Positions 48,284 through 56,235 of a stretch of 64,000 nucleotides of DNA are shown here, piece after piece; position 1 is the stretch's first letter, and each line of letters begins with the position of its first letter. Under the pieces are notes generated by a model. The model made no database searches and had not been told where the DNA came from. It worked only from the letters and a program-made list of their open reading frames with translations. Where the stretch lies: the IMG/VR virus record IMGVR_UViG_3300010334_000030, positions 62,001 to 126,000 of that record; one strand, 5' to 3'. The DNA comes from a virus. The position numbers and the translations under genes are program-made.

Positions 48284-48925
48284 TTATGCTGCAGCTGCTG
48301 AATTCCATATTCTTTGTAAAGCCCCCCAAATTCCATCTGAAGAACCTGAATCACCTCTTGATGCTCCTGTTGATGGCGATACCTGGCTTGAAGTGTATGA
48401 TTGTCCCAGTCTTTGGCTAAGAGCATTGGTAAGTTTTTCTTTGTCATTACTGCTTAAATTTTCAACAGCTTCTTTACCGATATGAGCGCTTCCTAATAGC
48501 TCCTCGAATGCTTTAACCATTTTATCCTGTCCTTCCTTACTTAAAAGCATATTTCTTAGAAAAGTAAAAGCTAAACCAGTTGTCTTAATCCCCATAGAAG
48601 CAGCTACGGTATCTATACCTTTTTGTTCTACGAATCTTCTTAAAGAGTCAGCAAGTTTAGGAGCCCAATAAGTTGAATTTAAATTATCCCCTGAAAGTAT
48701 TTTTGGGATATCACCCATTGGAATTTCTGTTACGAAGTTCTGAACAAATGAAGAAAGTAGGGATCCTTCCATAAGACCCAATTTCTCTAAAAGAGCAGCA
48801 GTTATTTTTGTCCTGATTGTGTCTTTGAATCCAGTTCCCATTACAGAAAACAGATTTGAGAAAAATCCACCGAAGTTGAAGTCCTCATTTATCTGAAATT
48901 CTTTTAATTTTTTAATGTTTGACAT
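48284..48925 (-). CDS. Candidate head-packaged protein with INE leader
   Basis: A 213-residue protein. The leader MSNIKKLKEFQINE (INE at 12-14) matches the pattern of head-region leaders here and the T4 capsid-targeting style. Residues 15-160 are helical with hydrophobic faces, and the last 45 residues are a Ser/Thr/Gly-rich linker ending in WGALQRIWNSAAAA. No family was recognised. It has its own GATATATA box 18 nt upstream. Packaging is an inference from the leader. Confidence 0.58.
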   Translation of the reverse strand: MSNIKKLKEFQINEDFNFGGFFSNLFSVMGTGFKDTIRTKITAALLEKLGLMEGSLLSSFVQNFVTEIPMGDIPKILSGDNLNSTYWAPKLADSLRRFVEQKGIDTVAASMGIKTTGLAFTFLRNMLLSKEGQDKMVKAFEELLGSAHIGKEAVENLSSNDKEKLTNALSQRLGQSYTSSQVSPSTGASRGDSGSSDGIWGALQRIWNSAAAA

Positions 48926-48943
48926 TGAAAAAAATTTTTCTTA

Positions 48944-48951
48944 TATATATC
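48944..48951 (-). promoter_or_regulatory. GATATATA late-promoter-like box
   Basis: Exact minus-strand GATATATA, 18 nt upstream of the start at 48925 and between this gene and the asparagine synthetase stop. Confidence 0.55.
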
Positions 48952-48972
48952 TAAACAGGTTTAGGATTCCTC

Positions 48973-50382
48973 TTATTTAATAGATTCTATAAAGAGATTA
49001 ACCGCTTTTTGTCTATATTTAATTCTATCCTCTTTTATTTCAGGGTTTTTAAGTGCCTCTTTTTTCCTGTTTAATATAGATTCGGGTAAAAGTGGACCAA
49101 ATGTGTCCTTAAGTATTTTTTTATCTGTCCTCCATTCTATAGGTAAATGCAAGGCAAATCTAACTATTTCTAGATTCAGGAATGGATTTCTTAACTCCAG
49201 GGTATGTGCCATAGACATTTTATCAAGTCTAGGCAAGTGGTAATAGGTAAGCTCTTCAAAAATGTCAGACTGCTGGGAGTCGTATTCGTGGATTCTTGAA
49301 TATCCGCCAAAGAGCTCATCAGAGCCGTCCCCGCTAATAACTATCCGATATCCTGTTTCCTTCTTAACTGCTTCAAATAAATGGTATTGCGGTATAACAG
49401 ATCCTAGATCTATAGGTCCTTCGTTCCAATCACAATAAATATCTGCCAGTTTGCTAGAATCCATATTGTAGTCTAAAAAGTTAATCGGGGTCTCTAAATG
49501 CTCACTAAGTGCTTTAACATACTGGGATTCCCCATTTTCTATAGAAAACCAGGTTACCTTGGATTCAAGCTGTTTAAGAATTGCTGCTATGATCGAAGAA
49601 TCTAGACCCCCAGAAACTAACACCGATATTGGATAGTTCTTAGACACCAGACGGAACTTTACGCTCTCTATCATTTTATCCCAAAGCCATTCCATATGAG
49701 CCTCGTAATCAGCTCCTATTAAGCTTTTAATTGGGGTTTCCCAAGCTCTATAATACTTAGGGAAAATGTGGTTAAAAAGTGGAGACGCTATATTGTAGGA
49801 ATAAATGTTATTTGGTAAAAGTCTTTTAATGTTTAGATAAGGTGTTCTTTCATCCTTATTATATCCCCATTTCCTAACCGAACTAATATAGGATTGGTCA
49901 AGATCACTTTGACCTGTAAATAGACCTTTTATCTCTGAGCAAATCTCACCAAGCTCATTTTTATAAAGGCACTTCTTACCAAGAGGATCGGTAAAGGCGA
50001 TAATATCACCAGTTTTAGAATTGTAGATAATTATAGCCCAAAATCCATCCCAAGTTTGAATATGAGGAATATACATAGCACTAAAGAACTCCACGCTTCC
50101 ACCTCTATAACTAGAGAATAAATTACAAAGATACTCAGTATCGGATGAAAATTTAGTTTGATCATAATTAAAGATCTCACCATTAAACATCAAATATATT
50201 CCATCTGATATTTCTAGAGGCTGTGCCCATTCATCACCATCTAATGTCTGGATGGGAAGTCTATGGTGGCATAGGGTAACACCATCAAGATCAACCATTG
50301 ATTTTTCTATTCCTCTATGTTCTATAGAATCTAAGAGTTCGGGCATTTCGCTGGCCCTAGTAGTTAGCAGTATTCCGCACAT
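48973..50382 (-). CDS. asnB: Asparagine synthase (glutamine-hydrolysing)-like
   Basis: A 469-residue two-domain enzyme. The class-II amidotransferase domain has the nucleophile Cys2 after Met1, HRG at 22-24, NGEIFN at 67-72 and TDPLGKKCLY at 131-140. The synthetase domain has the pyrophosphate loop SGGLDSS at 257-263, SGDGSDELFGGY at 350-361 and MSMAHTLELRNPFLN (about 387-401). All landmarks of AsnB are present, although it is shorter than the roughly 550-residue bacterial enzymes. The expected reaction is Asp + Gln + ATP to Asn + Glu + AMP + PPi. The start is 2 nt after the kinase stop, so the two are coupled. A different acceptor substrate cannot be excluded. Confidence 0.92.
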   Translation of the reverse strand: MCGILLTTRASEMPELLDSIEHRGIEKSMVDLDGVTLCHHRLPIQTLDGDEWAQPLEISDGIYLMFNGEIFNYDQTKFSSDTEYLCNLFSSYRGGSVEFFSAMYIPHIQTWDGFWAIIIYNSKTGDIIAFTDPLGKKCLYKNELGEICSEIKGLFTGQSDLDQSYISSVRKWGYNKDERTPYLNIKRLLPNNIYSYNIASPLFNHIFPKYYRAWETPIKSLIGADYEAHMEWLWDKMIESVKFRLVSKNYPISVLVSGGLDSSIIAAILKQLESKVTWFSIENGESQYVKALSEHLETPINFLDYNMDSSKLADIYCDWNEGPIDLGSVIPQYHLFEAVKKETGYRIVISGDGSDELFGGYSRIHEYDSQQSDIFEELTYYHLPRLDKMSMAHTLELRNPFLNLEIVRFALHLPIEWRTDKKILKDTFGPLLPESILNRKKEALKNPEIKEDRIKYRQKAVNLFIESIK

Positions 50383-50384
50383 AA

Positions 50385-50945
50385 TTAAATGGTAAATTCT
50401 GATTCAAAAAATGATTTAAGTTCTGATACAGTTTTAGTATCGAAAGTATTTTTAAAGATCTTTAAGTTTCCAATACCTATTTCGTTAAATTTAGAAATAA
50501 CAAACTCGAAAGCTTTCCTTTCTGCTGATGATTTATCGGCATAGTCCCATTGATCTTTATTTCTATCGGATTTATTTGGATTGTCCCCATCTATATAAAG
50601 GACGGTAATTCCTGACATTAAACCTGAATTTTTAATATAAAGAATTTGTTTAGCTGCATCAGACTTTGATATTCTATTCTCAGAAATTCCCCAGGCTAAA
50701 ACAGTTAGGATTCCGCGGTCGTGTATGAAGTCGGGTAGATTTATATCCTTAGCCATTTGCATAAGCATGAGTTCTTTACCCATTGAAAACGAATGTGCCT
50801 CTCTGTTGTCCTTACTGGAAAGCCCTAAGAGATTAAAATAGCTGCCAAAATCAAACTGGAATCTTGGGATCCCAACAAGCTTAGAGATCTCAGTAGAGAG
50901 ATAGGTTTTACCAGAATTTCGAGAACCTTCAAAAACATAGATCAT
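50385..50945 (-). CDS. P-loop kinase (nucleotide/nucleoside kinase-like)
   Basis: A 186-residue P-loop protein with Walker A GSRNSGKT at residues 7-14. A DR pair (D76, R77 in FIHDRGI) sits in the position of the nucleoside/thymidylate kinase D-R motif. The C-terminal half is basic/acidic helical with YIDGDNPNKSDRN, a possible lid or base-binding segment. The exact substrate cannot be told: deoxynucleoside, nucleotide or polynucleotide. It is the first gene of a two-gene unit with asnB and is preceded by a host-type TACATTTG box. Confidence 0.72.
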   Translation of the reverse strand: MIYVFEGSRNSGKTYLSTEISKLVGIPRFQFDFGSYFNLLGLSSKDNREAHSFSMGKELMLMQMAKDINLPDFIHDRGILTVLAWGISENRISKSDAAKQILYIKNSGLMSGITVLYIDGDNPNKSDRNKDQWDYADKSSAERKAFEFVISKFNEIGIGNLKIFKNTFDTKTVSELKSFFESEFTI

Positions 50946-50968
50946 TGGTCTTTATTTTTTATATTCTA

Positions 50969-50976
50969 CAAATGTA
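50969..50976 (-). promoter_or_regulatory. Host-type -7 box (TAnnTTTG) upstream of kinase-asnB unit
   Basis: Minus-strand TACATTTG, matching the Bacteroidota vegetative -7 consensus TAnnTTTG, 23 nt upstream of the kinase start. No clear -33 TTTG element was found at the usual distance, so the call is tentative. Confidence 0.35.
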
Positions 50977-50994
50977 ATAAAATTCCACGGACAT

Positions 50995-51020
50995 AAAAAA
51001 AACCAGGATTATTCCTGGTT
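50995..51020 (-). terminator. Rho-independent terminator
   Basis: Stem AACCAGGA / TCCTGGTT (51001-51020) with a 4-nt loop, followed on the minus strand by eight U. It ends the unit of the basic internal-protein cluster just after the gene ending at 51044. Confidence 0.88.
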
Positions 51021-51043
51021 TTTGTATTTTGAATATTTTTAAA

Positions 51044-51949
51044 TTAACCTAATGTTTCTGTCGTTCCCTCAATATCACCAACTTTTTCTAGTTCGTCTGC
51101 ACTTGTAGTAGAAGTTTGATATGTTGCAGCCAAAGTACCAGCTATCTGCTGATTGTCTGGGCTTTCTAGAGCTTCCGCACCTCTTTTTAAAAGATCGTCC
51201 TTTACCTTCTTTGCACCCTGTTTTGCAAGATCTAATGCTTGTTTAAAAGCTTTTGATTTATTTGCTAAAGTATTTATTTTCTTAACAGATTTTAGGTTAT
51301 TGAAAGCAGATTTAACTTTCTTTAGCTTGGATGTTACCTTAGCTACGTTTTTAAGAGCTTTTACTCCTTTTACTGCTTTTTGAACACCATTTAATGCTTT
51401 CAAAGCTTTAGATCCTTTACTAACGAAGCTAATGATTTTTTGAGCATACATTAAACCTGCAGGAACGCCACAAGCAGTTAATGCAACAGAAGCAACCATC
51501 ATTATAATAGGCATGGCTTTTTTAATTACCTTGACTGCTTTTTGTGCAAACTTTTTAAGACCCGCACCTAGTTTTTTCCAAAATTTTTCATTAAGTGCTA
51601 AATATCCATTAAGCTCTTCCTCACTTAAATTCTCAACAGAATCTATACCTAGATCTTCAGCAAGATAATTTAAGAAATCCCTTTCACTGAAATCATCAAA
51701 GTGCTCCTTTAAAAATTCAGAAAGAGACATATCTTCAGGGATATCAAAATCCTCGTTCAAGTCATTCATATCAAATCCAAGCTTCTCTGCAACTAAATCT
51801 AAGTAACCCTTACCCTCTGTAAGAACCATCTCATCAATTGCACGAAGCTGTTCAACGGTTAGGTTGTCAAGATCAAAACTCTTACATGACTCAAAAAGGG
51901 GTGATTTGTTAGATCCTTGAGAACTGCTAAATGGCAATATATTTTTCAT
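51044..51949 (-). CDS. Candidate internal head protein: acidic leader, basic body (paralogue 1 of 3)
   Basis: A 301-residue protein. Residues 1-121 are acidic and contain LTVEQLRAIDEMVL, which aligns with the leaders of the two upstream genes. LNE at 119-121 is followed by KFWKKLGAGLKKF, the likely cleavage junction. Residues 122-265 are extremely Lys/Ala-rich, with a hydrophobic segment at about 146-173 and long helices, as in DNA-associated internal head proteins or membrane-active proteins. The C-terminal segment RGAEALESPDNQQ aligns with the SADN/SEDN segments of its paralogues. No known family was recognised. It is last in its unit, before a terminator. Confidence 0.65.
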   Translation of the reverse strand: MKNILPFSSSQGSNKSPLFESCKSFDLDNLTVEQLRAIDEMVLTEGKGYLDLVAEKLGFDMNDLNEDFDIPEDMSLSEFLKEHFDDFSERDFLNYLAEDLGIDSVENLSEEELNGYLALNEKFWKKLGAGLKKFAQKAVKVIKKAMPIIMMVASVALTACGVPAGLMYAQKIISFVSKGSKALKALNGVQKAVKGVKALKNVAKVTSKLKKVKSAFNNLKSVKKINTLANKSKAFKQALDLAKQGAKKVKDDLLKRGAEALESPDNQQIAGTLAATYQTSTTSADELEKVGDIEGTTETLG

Positions 51950-51984
51950 AAGTCTTTATGTTTGTTATATTCTATATTGGATAA

Positions 51985-52701
51985 TTATCCGTCATTTTCG
52001 TCGTCTTCTGGCTCAAGGTCTGCTGCATTCTCTGGTACTGTTGAAGGAGGAATCTGTTTCTTTACAGATTTAGCGGTTTCAACCGCAGCGGTAAAAGCAG
52101 GAGCTATGTTTTTAATTGTTTGCATATTATCAGCACTGAAAAGCGCTTTTGCTCCATTCTTCTTTACATCATTAAAAACTTTACCTAAACTTGCCTGAAC
52201 TACATCAGCAGTCTTTCCCATTTCTGGGTTTGAATCCGATTTAGAAATCAATTTTGTTATATTAGGATATTTAGCAGCTAGTTTTCCAAGTCCACCCTGG
52301 AATTTACCAAGAAAAGCTTTAAGTTTTGGACTAGCATCAGCGGGAATCACTTTTGATATAATAGGACCAGCTATACTTTTCACCTTAGCTACTACTTCTT
52401 TTGCTTTATTAAAAGCTTTTTTCAACCAACCTTTCTCGTTAATATTGTACTCATCAGATTCGTCTAACATTTCAAAATCAAATTCATAGTCATCAGATAT
52501 ACCCTCTCTCATACAGATAAGGTCAAATGTACAAATTCCGTGATTTTCTGCCAATCTATCAAGATCTGCCAATTCCTGCTCGTTTAGGGAATTGAAGTCT
52601 AAATGACTAACGCTTTCTAAAAGCTCGGATTCATCTATTTTATAATATCCTGAGATTTCTTTTTCTGAACCGTAGTTCTCAAATGCAACGATGTTTTTCA
52701 T
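51985..52701 (-). CDS. Candidate internal head protein: acidic leader, basic body (paralogue 2 of 3)
   Basis: A 238-residue protein. The leader is acidic, with LNEQELADLDRLAENHGICTF near residues 39-59, very like the leader of the third paralogue (CT[FL]D[LV][IV]CM[RN]E shared). INE at 87-89 is followed by KGWLKKAFNKAKEVV, the likely cleavage site. The body is basic and helical to about residue 220. The tail is acidic (EDDENDG). It lies 35 nt upstream of paralogue 1 and 22 nt after paralogue 3. The role is inferred by analogy with T4 internal proteins. Confidence 0.64.
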   Translation of the reverse strand: MKNIVAFENYGSEKEISGYYKIDESELLESVSHLDFNSLNEQELADLDRLAENHGICTFDLICMREGISDDYEFDFEMLDESDEYNINEKGWLKKAFNKAKEVVAKVKSIAGPIISKVIPADASPKLKAFLGKFQGGLGKLAAKYPNITKLISKSDSNPEMGKTADVVQASLGKVFNDVKKNGAKALFSADNMQTIKNIAPAFTAAVETAKSVKKQIPPSTVPENAADLEPEDDENDG

Positions 52702-52723
52702 TTTTCTATTTTTATTTTTTTAT

Positions 52724-53452
52724 TTAGGCTGTCGGAATGTCACTAGATGACCATGGCTTTGGATCAGTTACGGCCTTAGGTACATTATTCTTTTCACCGT
52801 TCTTATTTCCTGTTTCTTTTATATTAAAAACCACCTCTTTTATAGCGGTTTGAATGATACCTATGCCCATACTAGAGCGTTTGTTGTCTTCGCTAAAAAG
52901 AGAACTTTGTGCTCTAGATTCATTATCTTTTAAAACCTTACCGTAAGTATTCACCAAAACATTAACGACATATTTATGCTCCGGAGTTTTATTTGCAATA
53001 TCGTAAAGTTCTTCCGAAGATTTAGGTCCTTTTGCAAGGGCTTTCTTTAAACCTTTTATGTACATATCAACAACTTTATTTATTGTTTGTAATGTCTTTG
53101 GTGGCATCGGTTCTTTTTTCTTGTCACCATCTATACTTAGACCATCTATTGCTTTTTTTACATCAGGCTTGATTTTGTTAATTTGTTCATTAACTGTTTT
53201 TACTAGCCAACCTGGTGCTGATGATTCATATATTTCATAATCAGAAGAAAAGTTTTCCGGCTCGTTCATACAAACAACATCAAGTGTGCAAAGATCTGAG
53301 GATTCAACCAACATATCTAATTGGTAGAAATCATCCTCGTTTATTTTTTCATACCCTCCATTAGACTCGTTTAAATTAAAAGACTTCTTTAGTATTTTCT
53401 GCACAGTATTAAAAACTGCATAGTTGTTAAAGGAAAAAAGATTACTGTTCAT
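52724..53452 (-). CDS. Candidate internal head protein (paralogue 3 of 3)
   Basis: A 242-residue protein, first in the three-gene tandem. LNE at 27-29 and INE at 37-39 lie in the leader. Residues 37-65 (INEDDFYQLDMLVESSDLCT then LDVVCMNE) match the leader of paralogue 2. IYE then SSAPGWLVK is the candidate junction, aligning the GWL of KGWLKKAF in paralogue 2. The body is Lys-rich and helical, and a C-terminal SLFSEDN segment is shared with the others. A GATATATA box lies 17 nt upstream. Confidence 0.63.
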   Translation of the reverse strand: MNSNLFSFNNYAVFNTVQKILKKSFNLNESNGGYEKINEDDFYQLDMLVESSDLCTLDVVCMNEPENFSSDYEIYESSAPGWLVKTVNEQINKIKPDVKKAIDGLSIDGDKKKEPMPPKTLQTINKVVDMYIKGLKKALAKGPKSSEELYDIANKTPEHKYVVNVLVNTYGKVLKDNESRAQSSLFSEDNKRSSMGIGIIQTAIKEVVFNIKETGNKNGEKNNVPKAVTDPKPWSSSDIPTA

Positions 53453-53469
53453 AGTTTAATTTATATTTG

Positions 53470-53477
53470 TATATATC
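53470..53477 (-). promoter_or_regulatory. GATATATA late-promoter-like box for internal-protein cluster
   Basis: Exact minus-strand GATATATA, 17 nt upstream of the start at 53452 and directly after the stop of the preceding gene at 53480. Confidence 0.56.
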
Positions 53478-53479
53478 AT

Positions 53480-55951
53480 TTATAGGCTATCCGAATTTAC
53501 ACATTTAAAAGGGGAGAACTGAGGAACATCCTCAAAGGAAGTTGAATTCATTCTTTTAACATGTGCCGCAATTGAAGGATAAAGATCTGAAGCTATATAA
53601 TATAGTGTTTTTCCTAATATCTCTTTAACCCCTGAATTTTCTGGAGACTTTTTAGATGGCAGTTTAATAAGGGATAAAAATCCAGATAGTGACTTAGAAG
53701 GATCTTTAGACTCTTCTGTGCTCAGCTTATCTATAAGAGAATTACGATCGGATACCACTATTTTAGCACCTTCAAAACCAAGTAAAAATATATCTCCTGA
53801 ATCAACATCGCTTAAAGATGAATCTATGCTATCCTTAACTAATCTGTTACAGGTTGATTCACCCATAATATTATCATGGATCCACTTTATGCAGCTTACG
53901 AATTTATCACCATCAAAAGTTATACAATTCGAAAGCATAACCAAGAGATTATTTAGCATAGAGAAGTCCTTATCGTCTAAATCTGGAGATTTCTCATCAG
54001 ACTGAAGAACAGATTTAATTGACTGTGCAATTGCTCCTTTTAATAAGTTATAGCTTATAAAAGGGATTGTACTGTTTTCAACGGAAGCAGAATAAACAGT
54101 TTGATATGCCTTAGAACCTTTTAGAGATTCTCCCGCTTTTTTGTTAAATTCTTTTATACCAGAGTATCTCCATTCAGGTCTAATTAAACCAAATGTTCTC
54201 CACCCGTTCATATAGTTTGTAATGAAGTCCAAGCAATCCTCATCATCTAAAGTTGTTAGCTTTCTAGACTCTGCCCATTTTTTCCAGTTGCAAGGTGTCT
54301 TTATTGAAGACGTTGATATGTTGATATTATAAACACCACCTGAAGTGTAGAAATAAGAAAACTCACCCTCAGGTACTGCTCCATCTACAGCTTTGCTCCA
54401 AGCAGCAATAAAATCAGGGGTATATGAAGATTTGAGACTTCCATCACCCTTAATAAAATCGTCACTTTCTATTTTTAGACTGTATTTTCTTCTAAGCTTC
54501 TTTGCTAAAGAATCAACACCTGTAGTTTTTGTACTATCAGATTCAGTGTCTTCCAATTGGGATACCTGAACACCAGCTCCTGCAATTGATTTATATTGGC
54601 TGTCTAATTCTTTTTCGAACTCTGAGTTGTTGATAAATATTTTCTCCTCGTTCAATCTAGAATATCTTCTACCGTATGATCTTGATTCGTTTACTGGAGA
54701 TTTAATCTTATCTACAGCATCTCTTATTGCTAATTTATCCTTGTTTGAAATCCAATCAGAAGAAAGAAAAGAATCTAATAGACTTTTATCTATTTCACCG
54801 TTTGTGTTTTTGTTACCAGCCATTTTTTGGATGGTCATAACAACTGCATGCGTAGATGGACCAAATTTACCATTAAGTCCCTTTTTAGATTTAATCAATC
54901 TTGCAGCTGAAGGTATTCCGTTGCATAATGCAGTTTGTATAGCAAAAATTAAACCACTATCTTTGAATCTAGGATCAGTGTCTGAATCTCCTCTCTTTAT
55001 AGGAAAAAGAGATTTGCTGATCTCATTTTCTCTAGCTTCGTGTCCGTCTTTTATATCTTTTATTGCAATAGAATATTGAGTTTGAGCTCTTGTTAGGTTA
55101 TCTAATGCCTGACGATTTAAATCTGCAACATCAACATAAGAAGAGTAAACTTCTTCCTCGCCTTCCAAGTTCTGTAAAGCTTTATTTGAAGCATTTACCA
55201 AGGATTTATTAAATTCATCTTGGAACTTTTCAACTTGTTTTTCTAAATCCTCTAATATTTTTTTATTTTTCTCACCTCCACCTTTATAATCCAATGACTG
55301 CCTTCTTTGGTCTAATTCAATAAATGTTCTTTTCCAGTCTCTAGCATAGCCTCTACTTGAATCCTTACCCTCAGATGATGTTATCAGATTAGCTAAAATC
55401 TTTTTTAGATTTTTAACTCTCCCCGAATATCCTATAAAGATAGATTCATTAAGGGATTCTGCTTCTGCCCTTAACATCTTTTCTTCTTCCTCCTCTGCTT
55501 GCTGTGCAATAGAATCCAAGGTGTTTTGAATTTTCATTGGATCTATTTTAAACTTCTTAAGAATAAATGAATCAGTTTTTCCTTTACCTATTTCAGAAGC
55601 TCTATTTAAAGCATCTAAGAATTTGCTTAGACTTTCTATATACAGTCTTTTAACCTCTGCAAATCTAGAATCACTCACGTCCGCATCGTTAGAATAATCT
55701 AATAGCTTTCCAGTTAATGATTTTACGGTTTTAGATTTTGCTAAATCTGAAAGCTTATCCCTCATTACATCGGGATTTCTATCTCTCTTTTTAGCTAAAT
55801 CAAAATTTAAAATCTTAAAAATGTTCAGTGCCTGATCACATATTTTAGAAAGTACAGGTTCAACTTTCTCGTTCTCAAAAAGATTCTCATTATAAAATCC
55901 TAAAATACTCTTCGCAACTGGATTGTAAATATACGGGTTTTTATTCATCAT
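53480..55951 (-). CDS. Large head-region protein with peptidoglycan-binding-type domain
   Basis: An 823-residue protein with an early LFE (24-26) and internal LNE at 167-169, VNE at 420-422 and LNE at 433-435, all matching the probable protease rule. Residues about 140-310 are charged, Gln/Glu/Lys-rich and coiled-coil. Residues 333-400 resemble a PG_binding_1-type helical bundle (LIFAIQTALCNG ... GLNGKFGPSTHAVVMTIQKMAG, then GEIDKSLLDSFL), as in cell-wall hydrolases and some virion proteins. The C-terminal 380 residues are mixed, without a recognised catalytic motif. It could be an injected wall-binding protein or a scaffold part. The first of two Mets is chosen; the second is equally possible. 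Confidence 0.62.
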   Translation of the reverse strand: MMNKNPYIYNPVAKSILGFYNENLFENEKVEPVLSKICDQALNIFKILNFDLAKKRDRNPDVMRDKLSDLAKSKTVKSLTGKLLDYSNDADVSDSRFAEVKRLYIESLSKFLDALNRASEIGKGKTDSFILKKFKIDPMKIQNTLDSIAQQAEEEEEKMLRAEAESLNESIFIGYSGRVKNLKKILANLITSSEGKDSSRGYARDWKRTFIELDQRRQSLDYKGGGEKNKKILEDLEKQVEKFQDEFNKSLVNASNKALQNLEGEEEVYSSYVDVADLNRQALDNLTRAQTQYSIAIKDIKDGHEARENEISKSLFPIKRGDSDTDPRFKDSGLIFAIQTALCNGIPSAARLIKSKKGLNGKFGPSTHAVVMTIQKMAGNKNTNGEIDKSLLDSFLSSDWISNKDKLAIRDAVDKIKSPVNESRSYGRRYSRLNEEKIFINNSEFEKELDSQYKSIAGAGVQVSQLEDTESDSTKTTGVDSLAKKLRRKYSLKIESDDFIKGDGSLKSSYTPDFIAAWSKAVDGAVPEGEFSYFYTSGGVYNINISTSSIKTPCNWKKWAESRKLTTLDDEDCLDFITNYMNGWRTFGLIRPEWRYSGIKEFNKKAGESLKGSKAYQTVYSASVENSTIPFISYNLLKGAIAQSIKSVLQSDEKSPDLDDKDFSMLNNLLVMLSNCITFDGDKFVSCIKWIHDNIMGESTCNRLVKDSIDSSLSDVDSGDIFLLGFEGAKIVVSDRNSLIDKLSTEESKDPSKSLSGFLSLIKLPSKKSPENSGVKEILGKTLYYIASDLYPSIAAHVKRMNSTSFEDVPQFSPFKCVNSDSL

Positions 55952-55962
55952 ATCTTAGTTTT

Positions 55963-56235
55963 TTAATATCTAGGAGTAGTTCCAGGAGTTCCTCCCGGCG
56001 TGGTGTTTTTTAATTTTAATGCATCTGTAAGGGATTTCATTAAATTCGGAATCTTTGCATATAATTCAGACTGTTTAGTTAAACTAGTGATCTCACTATT
56101 AACATCACCAGCTTTTTTCAGTTTTTTAGCATCACTTATAGCATCAAAAGTTTCAGAAATTTGTGTTCTGATTCTTTCAATTTTAGTGTGCGTGCTATCA
56201 GCTTCGTTTACTACAAATTGGTCAAAGTTAAGCAT
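55963..56235 (-). CDS. Small head-region protein with VNE leader
   Basis: A 90-residue helical protein. The leader MLNFDQFVVNE (VNE at 9-11) is followed by A, resembling the T4 capsid-targeting leader that ends in IAE and is cut after Glu. The rest is a charged helix and a Pro/Gly/Thr-rich end. It overlaps the upstream gene by 8 nt. No family was recognised. It may be an internal or core protein. Confidence 0.6.
   Translation of the reverse strand: MLNFDQFVVNEADSTHTKIERIRTQISETFDAISDAKKLKKAGDVNSEITSLTKQSELYAKIPNLMKSLTDALKLKNTTPGGTPGTTPRY

Noticed and set aside
54627-55079. 150-residue plus-strand frame
   Set aside because: Antisense to the 823-residue head protein whose frame has a clear domain; hydrophobic random-looking product.
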